Shown here one piece after another: positions 1-12,500 of a DNA stretch of 64,000 nucleotides. Every line of letters begins with the position of its first letter. Within the stretch, counting starts at the first letter, position 1. This stretch comes from Echinococcus granulosus (taxonomy: Eukaryota > Platyhelminthes > Cestoda > Cyclophyllidea > Taeniidae). The notes beneath the pieces are model-generated. The model did not search any database. It was not told where the DNA came from and saw nothing but the letters and a program-made list of their open reading frames with translations. The stretch spans positions 836,327 to 900,326 of the forward strand of contig NW_020170401.1 in assembly GCF_000524195.1 (NCBI RefSeq), read 5' to 3'. The position numbers were made by a program, and so were the translations under genes.

Positions 1-3000
1 TACAGTTTATCATGCCTCGTATAGCTTAAAAACAGTTTTCACCTTTGTTGCTTTACAACAGTAATCCAATCAGAACTAGCCTATGGGATGAACAAGTGAT
101 TTTATCCTTCTTTTGCACCACAAATGAAATATTTTTAGAAAGCTTCTTAAAATAAACGCCACTACGGTCTATAGGTTGTTCCTCAATGGGCCACAGGACT
201 GTGGTAAATTACACTTTTACCCCTGCATGCCCAAAACCTAGCTCTAGTCATCTGTCTTATTTTCAAACTGTCCATTTTGTGTGTGATTGTCTGATGGGAG
301 AAAAATGGTGCTACTCATGACTTGGAGACATCATGGAGGGAATATGGAGGTTAAAGTGAGGCATTATACCCCTTCCTCTGCAAAGTCCAAACCCTACTGG
401 TTAGGCCATGTGAAATTGGATCTTTCACCGTAATTACTGTGACGTGTCCACATCCCCAGAAAAACGTCGCTGTTCAAGTTTCTGCAGTCTTTCATTCTAC
501 TAGATAGTCCCCAATAAATCTGGAAATTGTGCCCTTACTCGCTGCCTTTGGATTTGCTGAGACCCTAATAGTCACTTTAATTGTAACATTGATTCACTTT
601 TATAAGTACTCATGGCTAATCCGGCCAAGTGACCCAGTCCCTGATCCAGTGAAAGCTGGGCCCGTACGCGCAGGTCACACCTCTGTGTTGATTCACCCTC
701 GTTCATCAATAGGGGCATTTGTCCTGAAGTCCACATCTATTTATGATCCGCGCATACAATATCAGGTCATAACAATTCCAGCGGTAGAAACTCAGTCTAT
801 AACTGTAATATCTTTGGAGAAGACTTTTCCTTATCCATCTTCGAGTTGTATCGAATAAAGCCAATGAACCTCAATCGTAACTGTTGTTTGGTTTCCGTGG
901 AGGAATTCGTGGCAAACGACTCCACCACTGCACACACAAAACGAAGGCAGCTTAGCCTTTGGATGAGGTGGCGCGTGCCTTAGAGCTTGGAGATCACCAA
1001 CGCTATGCTAATTCGATGGACTTTCTAGTAGATACAAAAACCTTTTTTTAACAAACCATCCAGCAAGCAATCCTTTAGTATTTTTATGAACCCAACAAAG
1101 CAAGTGACAAACAGCGGTTTGGTACCATTGAAGCCTGTTATCATCTATCGATGGAATCCATCTGTTTAGCAACCGCACGACTTTCGTCTTCTAATTGGCG
1201 TACATCTCAACGAATTGTTTCACACCGCTCACGTTAAATGTGGCCGGAATTTCTTCAAGCTATCATGAATTGTGGCTCGTGCTGAACGTGATGCATCACC
1301 ATCTGGTGGTGAATCACCGAAATTGGTTAGTTGATTCAACCCATTTCTGGGCGTCATGTTCTTCTGCTTTTTCTTCTCCAAATACCACACAAAAAGTTTG
1401 ACAGGAAGCTGGCTTCTGCAGTTTTAAACCCGATTCGTAAAGCCCACAAGCACCAAGGCTTAACCGACATTTTATTATGTGTGGGTCGAAAGGCATGGTA
1501 GACTGATGCTTTTATCTACACTTTGCGGTGCATGCATTTGATAATTACTTCTGTAGTGATTCTAACTACTTGTGATCTAGGTTTCTTAAGATCTGGATGC
1601 ACCGGTTTTTAATAACCAATTTTTCCTGAAAATGAAAGAAGTCGTAACACTAGGGCAGAGCATGTATTGGGAACATATGGAAGGGCTGAAAGGGGAGAGG
1701 GGTTTACTGGCATAGCCCAGAGTCCATACCGTCCAACAGAAGTACAATTTTGGAGCCTTAAATGTCTGCAAAACCAAAGTCAAGAGTTAGGCAAATAATT
1801 AAATCATTGCATAGTCCTCTTCTCCTTTTGAGCCTCGGGGACGGCGCCTCTCCTTGATCAATCACAATTGTAGTCGATGGTGTAAAGAAAAACACCCACG
1901 AACCAATTGACCCCGCTGGTCATTGAACCTGCGTCCAACTGAGGCAATATGTGACTGTGAAGTCACTGATCTCTCTTGAGAGTTTCACAGGTTGTGTAGT
2001 TTTGTCCTGCTTGGAAAGTATATTGGGGGAAGGTGGAATGTGCAGACCACCACGTATGACAATGGCTGGTCGTAAGAACACCGGTCCAAAAGCAGTCATT
2101 TAGTAAGGGACGGGGTTTAAAATAGTTTGATGGGGATATGAATTTGCATTTCTTCCTCCTGGCCACTTTGTTCCCACGGCAGTGTTGCCTAGTCATATCT
2201 GTCTGGGTTCCACTTAGCTAGTTTTTGTTTGACACCTTCACACAAGTACCGTAGACAGCTCCGTAAATAACTTTTCCAGATGGTTCACATCTATTACCAC
2301 TTCAGCTGTTAATAGCTTTCCTGCAGAACTCGGTACTGGGGTAGTTCCCAAGGGCCGACACCATTGTCAACCCTTCTGTTGGAGGGTCGTCACAGATTCT
2401 CCCATTTGCGTTACCTAACCTTCTCCCCTTATATTAAGGTTTGGCATTCTGGAATGGGAACTAAGGAAGTTGTCGATGTGCAGAAGGACTGCAGGGTTAC
2501 TGTCATGACCCAAAGGTCATTACGCCCAGCGGAAGTACAAAGGCGGAGCTTTAATTACCCACGAAATCGAGACGAAACGTTAAACAAACAATAATCCAAA
2601 CATTACAGTTTATCAAAACACGTACCTGTTTAAATAAGTCAGACTAATTCTGTCACACCTTGTCGTCGCTTCCTTCATCCACAACAACAGCTTTTAAATC
2701 TGCCAACAGTGAAGGCTTTGTGTGTTAAACAGCTCATAAATTAATCGCTTTGTTATATAAATCAAATATTATATTTCATTATAAATCCATTAAAATGACT
2801 ATTGATGCTTATCCAACTACGAAATTTCTTATTTATGGCTCATTATTATTTTACACAGTTAACAATCATGAATTCGCTGTGAAATCATCTAGCCAAAAAC
2901 ACTGTGGGTTATTGGGTTTATTCCAAAAACCTTGAATTTAAGCTGTATGCATTATCCCACTTTGTAGTTTGCCGTTTGCTTTCACTTGTTAAAGTGCTCT

Positions 3001-3465
3001 AGGCCTGAATTTCCGCATCCTAGGGTCCCCACCAAAAGGGTCGCTGATGAGTACGCTACTTAAAACAAATGGTGTTTTAGACTACGCTTGTATAGGGAAG
3101 CCTGTCCCGCATTAGATTGTATTGTTTGTCTATTAAGCAGCAGAAATTCAGCTTCGGCTTCTTGGCCAACCCATTTCAGAATTCCTTCACTTCAATTTCC
3201 ATTCAATTAGTAATCCCATGGTGATTTTGTGTCCTTGTCGTCTCTTTCATTCACAGAAATTACACGGTTTAACGATTGAACAAATGTGGACCGACTTGTA
3301 GTGTCCTCGTTACTTTAACTACACTACATCATCGTCATCCGATGCTACCATAGTTTTTAAATCTGAGCTAGCAGTGGGGATTGGGGCATAGATTTTGTAA
3401 TCCTCCCTTTTCCTACCTCGCATCAACGTTCTTGATTGCAGTGCACTTTTTCCTTTCAATTGCAG
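1..3465. other. Non-coding stretch, presumably a HEATR5 intron, with repeat relics
   Basis: No exon with family similarity was found. The stretch holds the left copy of a diverged dispersed repeat (about 1960-2620, listed separately) and a short element near 1643-1669 that recurs at 3941-3967. The open frames in this stretch, such as 529-858, show no recognisable domain. Confidence 0.5.
1960..2620 (+). repeat. Diverged dispersed repeat, left copy
   Basis: Shares a series of collinear blocks with 47690-48440: TTTTG.CCTG...GTATTGGGG.AGG.GGAATG, TCATTTAGTAA.GGA, GTGTTGC, TTGACACCTTCA..CAA.TACCGTAG.CAGC, AGATGGTTCAC and, near the end, GGAGCTTTAATT...GTTAAA.AAACAAT. Neither copy has coding capacity. 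The family is unknown; it is probably an old transposon or retroelement relic. Confidence 0.65.
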
Positions 3466-3552
3466 ATTGAGCAACACAACTACTGTCGTCCCGGTTCCCT
3501 GAGCAACGACACCGCTTACCTCTTCCTGAAGGAGGGACTTTTAACTGCTGTG
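3466..3552 (+). other. HEATR5B: Probable first visible HEATR5 exon
   Basis: A good acceptor (TTTCAATTGCAG) at 3465 opens a frame beginning IEQHNYCRPGSLSNDTAYLF. Its IEQ...SxxxDxxxYLxxxxG pattern resembles the short linker of human HEATR5B just before the block encoded by the next exon. The frame stays open to a phase-0 GT at 3553 or at about 3562, either of which fits the phase-0 start of the 5539 exon. The match is short and low in complexity, so this exon is less certain than the rest. Confidence 0.45.
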
Positions 3553-6500
3553 GCAAGTTTATTCGTGATTTCTAACTTTGCAACTTAACTTCTTGGTACC
3601 CCCCATTGGTTGTCTTTATTTGGTCCTAATGGGAGTGGGTGACTGATTTTGGTTTTTCCTATGGCTCTCATCCTTTGATGTTTTTGGTGCGCTTTTCACG
3701 CCTTTATTTAAGTTGTTGTTTTAATTTTCTTTCCTATAGGAACATTGTTATTAGTTAGCCTTCCCTAATGGTAAAAAGCGTGGAATTTGTTGCGTAAAGG
3801 CAATTATTTCATATTCCTTTTTGAGGAAGTGTACAGATCTTTTGTTTTGTTTAATATGTCTGTTTCATTTCGTCTGCGCCCCGTTCTTGGTTAACAAAGT
3901 AATTGTGGCGTCCCGAGACTTCCCTGAGGACGAAAGGGGACGTAACACTCAGGCAGAGTATGTATTGTCGACCTGCAAAAGTGCTTGGGACTACTTGCAT
4001 GCCCCGGAGGTCAGTCCCCTCGGCAAGAGAATAATGGCGGAGACCCTTACCGCCCCATTACGAAAGCCGGGAGTTAAACAATTTGTCTTTTCGTAATAAT
4101 TTGATTGCCTTGAAAAAGGGCAAGCTTATTTGTTATCCTTGGAACTTTCTAATTATCATAATGTGGGAGTTGGATATCAGAAAGTGGTTGTTCTGTCTAT
4201 TTGTGAAATGCGGACCAAATTATTTGCTTGTTTTTTTTCCGGTGGACCGGATGGATTTGTTTCTTTTTCCTAAAATATTCTTCCACCTCTTGACCTACGT
4301 AGGCAAAGACTTCGTTCCTAAATGTTACCACATTCAGATTCTGCGATTTTTAAGTTTAATTTGCTCAGCATTAGTTGGTGAATATCGTCTGGAGGGCTCC
4401 CTGAGGTGTCTCTTCCAAAAAGCTTAGAATTATTTTCATCTTTCTATAACCTGCTTCAACCGCTCCGCGCCCAGATTCGTCAAGTTGTTTGCTCCGAATC
4501 TCACCCCGTTTTCGTCTGGTTCATTGCAAGCATTTTGGATCCGCTCTGCTTAATTAGCCTGGCTTAAAGCATTCTCTAATTTTTTTTTACAGCAGACATG
4601 TGGAATAAATTTGCTCCCGCATCTAGTGGTTTTATTGATATCTCAGACCTCAGAAATCTCAAATTATTCGCCTAAATTTAATTTAAGTTTCCGTTTTTGA
4701 TTTTATGCAATCTGGGCTAAATTTCCCCGCATTCTTACACAAAATTTATTTCCGCTATCTTCGAACTCCCTTCTCGTCTACCTTTTGAAGTCGAGAGAGG
4801 CATATATAATTTCTACAGGGTGCACGTTGTTCCTATAGTTCAACATTAATTCACCTAAAGTCTTACCGTATCTACTGTGATTTTTGAAGAATTTCAAAAA
4901 GTTTGTAAACAAGGCAAATCCTCTTTTTAGTCCTACACAACTCTAGAAGGTCCCTTTAATTATCCTTCATTTCTCTTCTCTGCCACTGATGCCTTTTTAA
5001 TTCTCTACAATTGGAAAGTGAAATATCTTCCGGTGATTTTCTCAATTCCTAGACTTTATTCTCCTTAATCTATACGAAGTGAACGAAATTCAAATCTATG
5101 ATCTGCTCTAAAGAAATCTACGAAAAATTGTCTCAAAAATCCCCTTGGAAGGCTGTTGTACCTATCCTACTTCTTCCAACGCTAAAATGACTTCAGTCAC
5201 CAGCATCCAGAGTATTAGCTGCCGTACTCTTCAATAGTTGTAGGTAGTGTGTGATCTCTGGTCGTGGTAGTATTGTCCTGCACCTCAATAGTCCCCCTTC
5301 TTTGTGGTCAACTTTGGTCCTACAGGATTTTAAACAAATTCAAGAAAACCTCCACTTAACAAATATAAGTTTACATAAAACCCGCTTGCAATTTTTTAGT
5401 GATAATGAACTCTTAAGTGACGATGTATGCCAACTTATTTTTTCTCTTGAATAATTCCCAAGCACCGACTTTTGGAAGAGTACAGGTTCCTCTTTCTTTC
5501 TTTTTTCAATTGCTAAATCGGTTTTCACCTTCCCACAGACTTCCGACGCCTCCACCATCGACTTCTCCCTCAAGTTCATCCTGGAGGGTCAACCCGAGGT
5601 CCCTTCCATGATCCCACACAAGCAGAGCTCCACTTGTGTCACAGTCGACAACTCTACTACACCCAGCTACCTTACCAATCACCAGCACCACCGTCAGGGT
5701 CCTCCTGCTCTCTCCTCTCGGGTGATCGAGGCCTCCATTAACCTCTTTGGTCTCGTCTTTCCCTTCGTCTCCATCCGCCATCGAGTGCAGATGTTGGAGC
5801 ATTTCGTGGAGTGCATCCGGGTTTCTAAGGCTGCACGACAGGAAGCCATTCAGGTGAACATCTTTGCCGCTCTCCTCTGCGCTTTGCGACACCTCTCAGA
5901 AACCAAGTATGCCTTTGGCGAAGACAAACATCTGCGTGATACGGCGGTTTCACTCGCCATGGTAAGGCCTGCGCGGTTGCGTTTTATGTAGCATATGCAT
6001 CGCATTTATTTGTCAGTATTATGTCAGATTTGTGGTTGGTTAGGCTTTACCTTTTCACTATCCTTTAGGATGGTGTTTATTATTGTGTTTCAGTAGGGAT
6101 GAGAAAGAAAAGTTGTGAATTGCGTGAGAGGGCGTCTTCGACATTATGTATTCATCAATTCCTGACGGTGTTTCAGTCTACTCATGGCTTTTCAGCAGCA
6201 TGTTTCCCTATTTGGAACTTTTTCGCTACCTTATTCTAGTAGCACACTCAGTTTGATCATTTGGCATGACTGTAATCTGCTGTTTTTTAAACGCGATATT
6301 TTTTGTTCAATTAAATAAACTTTGTATGATGAACTTTACGCAGTCTTTAAATTTTATGTCGCCCCAGTTCCTGTTAGCGCTACTTTGTATCTTCCTCACA
6401 CTTCAAGAGCGCACTGTCGAGTTCCAACACAGTACTCCGCTTTGCCGCAGCTGAGTGCGTTGGCCGACTGGCGCAGGTAGTGGGGGAAGCGGGTTTTCTG

Positions 6501-9500
6501 GCGGATGTGGCGCAGACCTCCTTCGATCAACTGCGCTGTCTCCGCGACTCGAAGGCCCGTGCCGCCGGCCTCTGCGCCGCCATTGGCTGTCTTCATCGTT
6601 TGTCGGTGGTCTGGCGTGTGGCCAACATCTCAGCACTAGTGTCTCCGTTCTTCTCGCTGTTGCACAGGATTCAAGTGCTCCTACTGTTCAGGTAAGTTTC
6701 GGCTTTTCATTATTTAATATAAGTCCTCCTTGAGTCTCAGTGCATTGACAATTCTATGTTTCCCACTTTTAATTAAATGGATTCTAAAATTTTTTTAAGT
6801 CGTGTACGAGACCTATTTTTTCCTTTGTAATTACCATTTCAGGCTTGGGCACTGAACGCTCTTGCACTAACATCTGAGTCAGGTGGGCCAATGTTCCGTG
6901 AATTTGTGCAGCCCAGTCTTAATCTAGTCCTTCGTCTCCTCCTCAAGACACCTTCAACCATTACCGACATCCATAACAGTCTGGCAAACCTTCTTGGTGC
7001 TCTGATCACCACGTTAGGACCAGAATTGCAGTGTAAGTCAATTGTACTGTATTTTTGAAAGGATTAACAGTTGGATGGTTAGAATTAAAGACGGTGCCGT
7101 GTTTTGATTGCTCTGCGCAGTTGTCATTTCCTCCAAACTGTCCACCGTAGGGGTGTATATGATGTCATCAATCAGTATCTCAGTGGAAGTTCATCCACTA
7201 AACTAGAGTGGTCATCGACTTAACACCCCTCAAAAGGTATTCGACATCTAAATATTTCGAGTTGTAGCTGATGTTTTGTTTGGGATGTCGTCTAGTTGGT
7301 ATTCTTCTGGACTACCTTTCGTAGTAGTGATTGGTCTACGTGTATCCAATTTATTCATGAAAACTTTGTGCATATAAGAGTTCAGAAATAGCTTTATTGC
7401 AAGCCTACGGAAGGTCCAGACGATTATTAGCAACGATGACATGAGTAGAGCTCTATGACACCGTTGTGGAGGTCGAATTGCAGGGGAATAAAGGTCCAGC
7501 TTAGTAAAAACTATCATACCCATACAATGTAGAGGACTTCCTTCGCAGTAAAATGATTACCTAGCACTACTCACCTCTCAACCCGATAGCGTCGGGCGGT
7601 GGTGGGGGTGGTGGCAAACCGAACATGGGTCTCTGCTGTCTCCTCTGCTGCTCCATCCTGCTGGAGCATCCCGACCCCCTACTCCAGGCTGAGGGCATTG
7701 CCAACTTTCAACGTATCCATGTCTTCGCCCCTCACCTCGTAAACCTCAGCCTCTTTGCGCCCTTCCTTTCGGTAAGTTGATAAGATCGGTGTTGTAGTAT
7801 CGGTCCTGCGAAACTGCATTAATAGCCATTTTTGCGCCTCTTCTGAATTACTTTACCTTTGAAAGATAACCGCTAACTTTTCCAACTCTTCAATATGAAG
7901 AAGAATCTAATATATCCCTCTACATTTCAGAATAAAGGGGAGATCTTAAAAATTTCTGAATAAGTATGAAAATGTCCTATTTTCAGTTATTTAAAAGATG
8001 TGAAAGTTTACAACTTTCCAATGCATACTTAGAATTACCATTCCGTTAGCGACGCTTTATTGTAAAATGCGATTCTGAATGGATTGCTTTGTTTTCCGTT
8101 GCAAAAAGTATAAGAGTGTCTGCTTTTAACTCCATTCTAGTTTAAATAAAGCGAAATGTTGATACTACACTTTTTCCATCTGCTTCAGGCCTCCATGACA
8201 AGTCCGTACTTTGCTCTGCGCCGCGCCGCAATCACTTGCATTCGCCAGATAAGCCAGAAAGACGCAGACAACCTCTGTGAAGTCATGGCAGCAGTGTCAA
8301 CAACATCCCCTTACTCAGCTATTTCCACCACCACAACCGGTTTCATTGGCAATCTGCCGGGTGAAAAACCGCCAGCCTCGACTGTATCCACGAATATCGC
8401 GGCTGAGACGTCTGCTGAAGCTGTCGCCCCGCCTTTGGAAACAGTCCTCTTCAGTCTCCTGGACGTGGAGACGGATTCGAAGTTGCGCAGCCATCTTGAG
8501 GAGGCCATTTCGAGTCTACTTCAGGCCCGGGGCCTTAGCCACTTTTCTGGATGGATGAGGAGCCTTAAACAGCTACTGCAGGTGCATTTTGGGATTCTGA
8601 TGTCAGTGTGGCTACTTGTTTGGCCGCAATGATAATCAATTTTCAACCTCAAATCATCCATCAATTTAAAGTGAGGTCATGTTTTCATATTCTAGCGATA
8701 TCGGATCATTCGAACCAACCCTATAGGTGAATGAATTTTGTTTTCGAATGAGTTGTATAAACTGGTAGCGGGGCTCAGTCATTATGATTTTTTGTTCATC
8801 TTGGATAAAATGAGGTACTGAAACTGATTTAAAATCCAGATGATTAATTTTTTAAGGTCTAAGTTCCCTCTAAAGGCGTTTTGAGGTATTTCTGAGATAA
8901 TTGCGCAGGAAGGCTGGTGCACTGTTGAAAGGAGTGACCAGGACCGAACGCTGTAGCATCAAAACACTCACCAACACTGGGTGAAATAAAGATCTATGCT
9001 TTAATTGACGATCTTTCGTTCCCCTTTTCCTACTTCCAGTTGACAACCTCGAAGTTTAATGCGGTCAGGGAAGGCATTCGAGAAGAGGCGGATCCTTCGA
9101 AACCTCAGCGATCTCTGAAACAATGGGCCACCGATGATGGGAACAGTGGCAGAGCGAATGATAACACTGAGGAAGAAGCAGATGAGGATGATGATGAGCA
9201 GACCCTTGGTGCCAACACGAAATCACGGGGTGAAAGTTTTCGCCCTGGAGACACAATCTTTAGTCTGCCTCCAAGGTAAGGAGGAGTTATGTTACTGATT
9301 AGATGCGTCCTTTCTTCTTTCCGGATAGCTACCTTGCATTTATGCAAAACAATTTTCCATAAGAAATTAGAAAGCTTATTGATTACGTTACTAAGTTCTT
9401 ATTTTGCCACAAATTCCTCATCAAACCCCTGAATGTGCATTGCTCAACCTGCATTGAGTTCTTATCCATGGAAGGGAATGATGAGACGAAAACCGATCAT

Positions 9501-12500
9501 TAAATACGACTGAACTGGTGCGATGCTAGAGAGTTTGTGCCTACGTAGCTGAATATTTTAAAAACTTTTTTCTTAGATGGCCTACTCGCATTCTCGCCAT
9601 CGCTTGCCTGCGTCGACTCATGTGTCTCTGTTACCAGGCTGCCGAGTTAGCTACAGTTGCTCCCCTCTCCACCACAACTACTGCTACAGAAATCGGCCTC
9701 CGTAGTCCCCAGCTCTCTCGTGACTTGCCACTCACTCCGCTGCAGCAACAACAACGGGCACACTTTGACCTCGTTCTGGCACGCAAACTACGTAGCGGTC
9801 TGACCGACGTGCCTTGGCTGGTTCTGCATCTGGCTGATCTTGTGAGGGTGACTTTTATAGCGGCCACCGCTAGCAGCGACCATCTGCGCCGATTTGGCCT
9901 GTTTGCGCTGAAACAGGTCATCCAGTTCTTTGCGCCAGTGGTTGATCCTGATTCGACTGGTGAGTTGTATCCGGTCTCTCGCGCTGTCTGGGCGTTTGGA
10001 TTTAAAGGCGTTTAGGATAGCATCCGTTCTCCTTTAAATTTCCTTGTCGGTTCTTCTAACTGTTACAATTTTATATTGATCATCACAACGGTAAACATAT
10101 GATTAAAAATTGAATGATTAGAAAGAATGGTAGATGATTTGGTATCTTTACTTGACTTGGAGGGTATTGTTTAGCTTAATTTCAATGATGTGAAATGACA
10201 TTGCAGAAGAACTGAAAGACTGGAAGCTTGAACGGCGTGATTACAACTGCTACGGAGGCGGTGATACGGTAGCGTGGAAGCTAGAATCTGGCAACCTAAG
10301 TGCCGGAATCGGAGCTCTATGGTACCCGAATCCCGAATACCGTGTGCTCTGCAGTTCTCTCTCATGAAGACGCCCTGCGTTATTTCCTCGTCACTGTTGT
10401 CACTTTAATGATAGTGTCACCTTACTAGCTTTAGGCTTTCCGCGAGCCTGCAGATCATACTCATCATCTGTCCATCCCTTCACAGCCGTTTTGAATTGTT
10501 CAATTCTATTCCTGCTCCAAAATTGGACCTTATGTTCAATTCGATACTGGAGTCTTTGTAAACAATCAATGCGGATTTAATAGCCTCTCTAACGGCTTTT
10601 CTCGAATTTTACAATCTGCAACAGATGCATTCTTTCGTTCATTCTTGCTTTTGTTCTTACCAACTTCCTTATCTCGCCATGTGACTCGAAATGATTTATC
10701 TCTCACTTAAGGAAACTACCTTTTGGAACAGTTCCAAGCCCAAATCTCCACAGCTCTGAGTTCGGCTTTCGCCACCGCCGCCACCTCTGTCACCGCCATT
10801 ACTACCGCTCCGCTCCCCGACATCACTGCAGCCGCCTGCGAGGTGTGCGCATGTTGGCTGACCTCCGGTGTGCCTCGAGAGGCTGCAGACCTCCGTCGAG
10901 TTCACGACCTCCTCACTGCTTCTCTAGAAATCCTCCGCGCATCACCTTTCTCAACCTCCGCCTCCACTGCGCTCTTCTCCGAGGCCTGTGTGACTCGACT
11001 CAAGCTGGCTGTACTTACCGCCTGGGCCGAGGTCTTCATTGCTGCGGCGAGATTCCGAGAGACGGCTCTTCAAACTCTGCAGCTACTCTCTATTTTGGAG
11101 AGCAGCGGAAGGGAGAGTAGCAGTGGTGGAGATGCTCTAGGTGATGTAGTTCAACGACAGTTCTTTCTTATGTTGGCTGGTGACGGTGGTGCTGGTAGTG
11201 GAAATTGGGCCCAGCCATCCGTCCACGATGCGTCAAAGCTGTTGGAAGTGTTAGAAAAGGAGGTAGATAATGAGGACGAGTTGGATGAGGAGGAAGAGGA
11301 CGAGGTGTTCAATGAGGAGACAGGAGAATGCAGTGGTAGTGTTGATGGTGAGTTACGTTTCTCTATACTGCACACAATCTACTGGAAAGCTTCGTCATAG
11401 AAAGACTCGCTAGCGCGGCTCAGCCGTCCTAAGAGTCTTTTTCACTTCATCATCAGTGATGGTGGATCCCCATGTTTCAACCACTTCAATGCTAATGGAA
11501 GTGAAATAATGTACTCGAGTTCTGCTATATGTAGTGATGCGATCCAGGAGACCCTGGTCCCCTTGCTAATATACTCCCCTTGGAACTAAGATAGGTTCTC
11601 TTTCCACGGGTTGATCATTCCATCGCCCATCGACCGTATACATTAACAAAATGCCCCCATTTTTCCCTCCCACTTGCAGTGACAGTTATAGTCAAGGCCT
11701 TTGTGCAATTTTGTTCTATTTCATAATCTTTATCCTTCCCAGTAAAACGGAAGCGTTTCATTCGAAAATCGCGCCGCACAGTTGCCGAGTCACGTCATTC
11801 CTACCAACTTCTCTCGCGCCTAATTGGTGATGATCTCGCCGAACTGGCCTCGGATTGGCTGGCCGCACTACGCGATTTCGCACTCATTAATCTTCCCGAT
11901 GAGCTAGCCTTCCAGCGTCCTTCCACTGCGGGTGCATTTTACGACACACAGACGGGTATTGAACAAGTGCGGCCATTCTACGCGCGTTCTTGGCTTGCAT
12001 TGCTGGAAGCTGCTACGCTCTGTTTGAATACGGAATCGAAATGCACCTCCAGGTTGTCCTATTCTAGTTTTGAGGTCACCGAGAGGCAAACCGTTGTTTC
12101 CATGACACGAGACTCCTTCTTCCTCATTTTTGGTAAGCTTTCATCACTATCCGGTCAATTGGAAAAGCTATAAGTAGACTTACTCAACGTGGAGGAGGAT
12201 TGAGAAACTGTCAGCTTAGATGGCATGACTTTGATCGGATTCATGGGAGGCTAGAATTGTGTGCGTAATTTACTATAAGATACAAAGTTTTTGAGCATCT
12301 TCATACCATCTGCGAGACAAGAACGACGATCATTTTATGCTGTCTTGGTCTCTATTCCTTTCTTCCCCCTAGGCATAGCGGTGGAAGCTATGTCCGACGT
12401 CATCTCCAAACCCCCCACCTCGGTGGTCGCTAAATGCTTGCGCATCGTGGAGTTGCTTTTTATGAATCCACAGTCACAACCCTACTTCTTTGCTTCTACT

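Noticed and set aside
529..858. 109-codon open frame near the left edge
   Set aside because: No start context, no domain, no coding-like composition, and it does not match the HEATR5 segment expected there.
3821..4427. Overlapping plus-strand frames of 91 and 114 codons
   Set aside because: They fall inside the inferred HEATR5 intron; composition is AT-rich and Phe/Leu-heavy, and part is the short repeated element.
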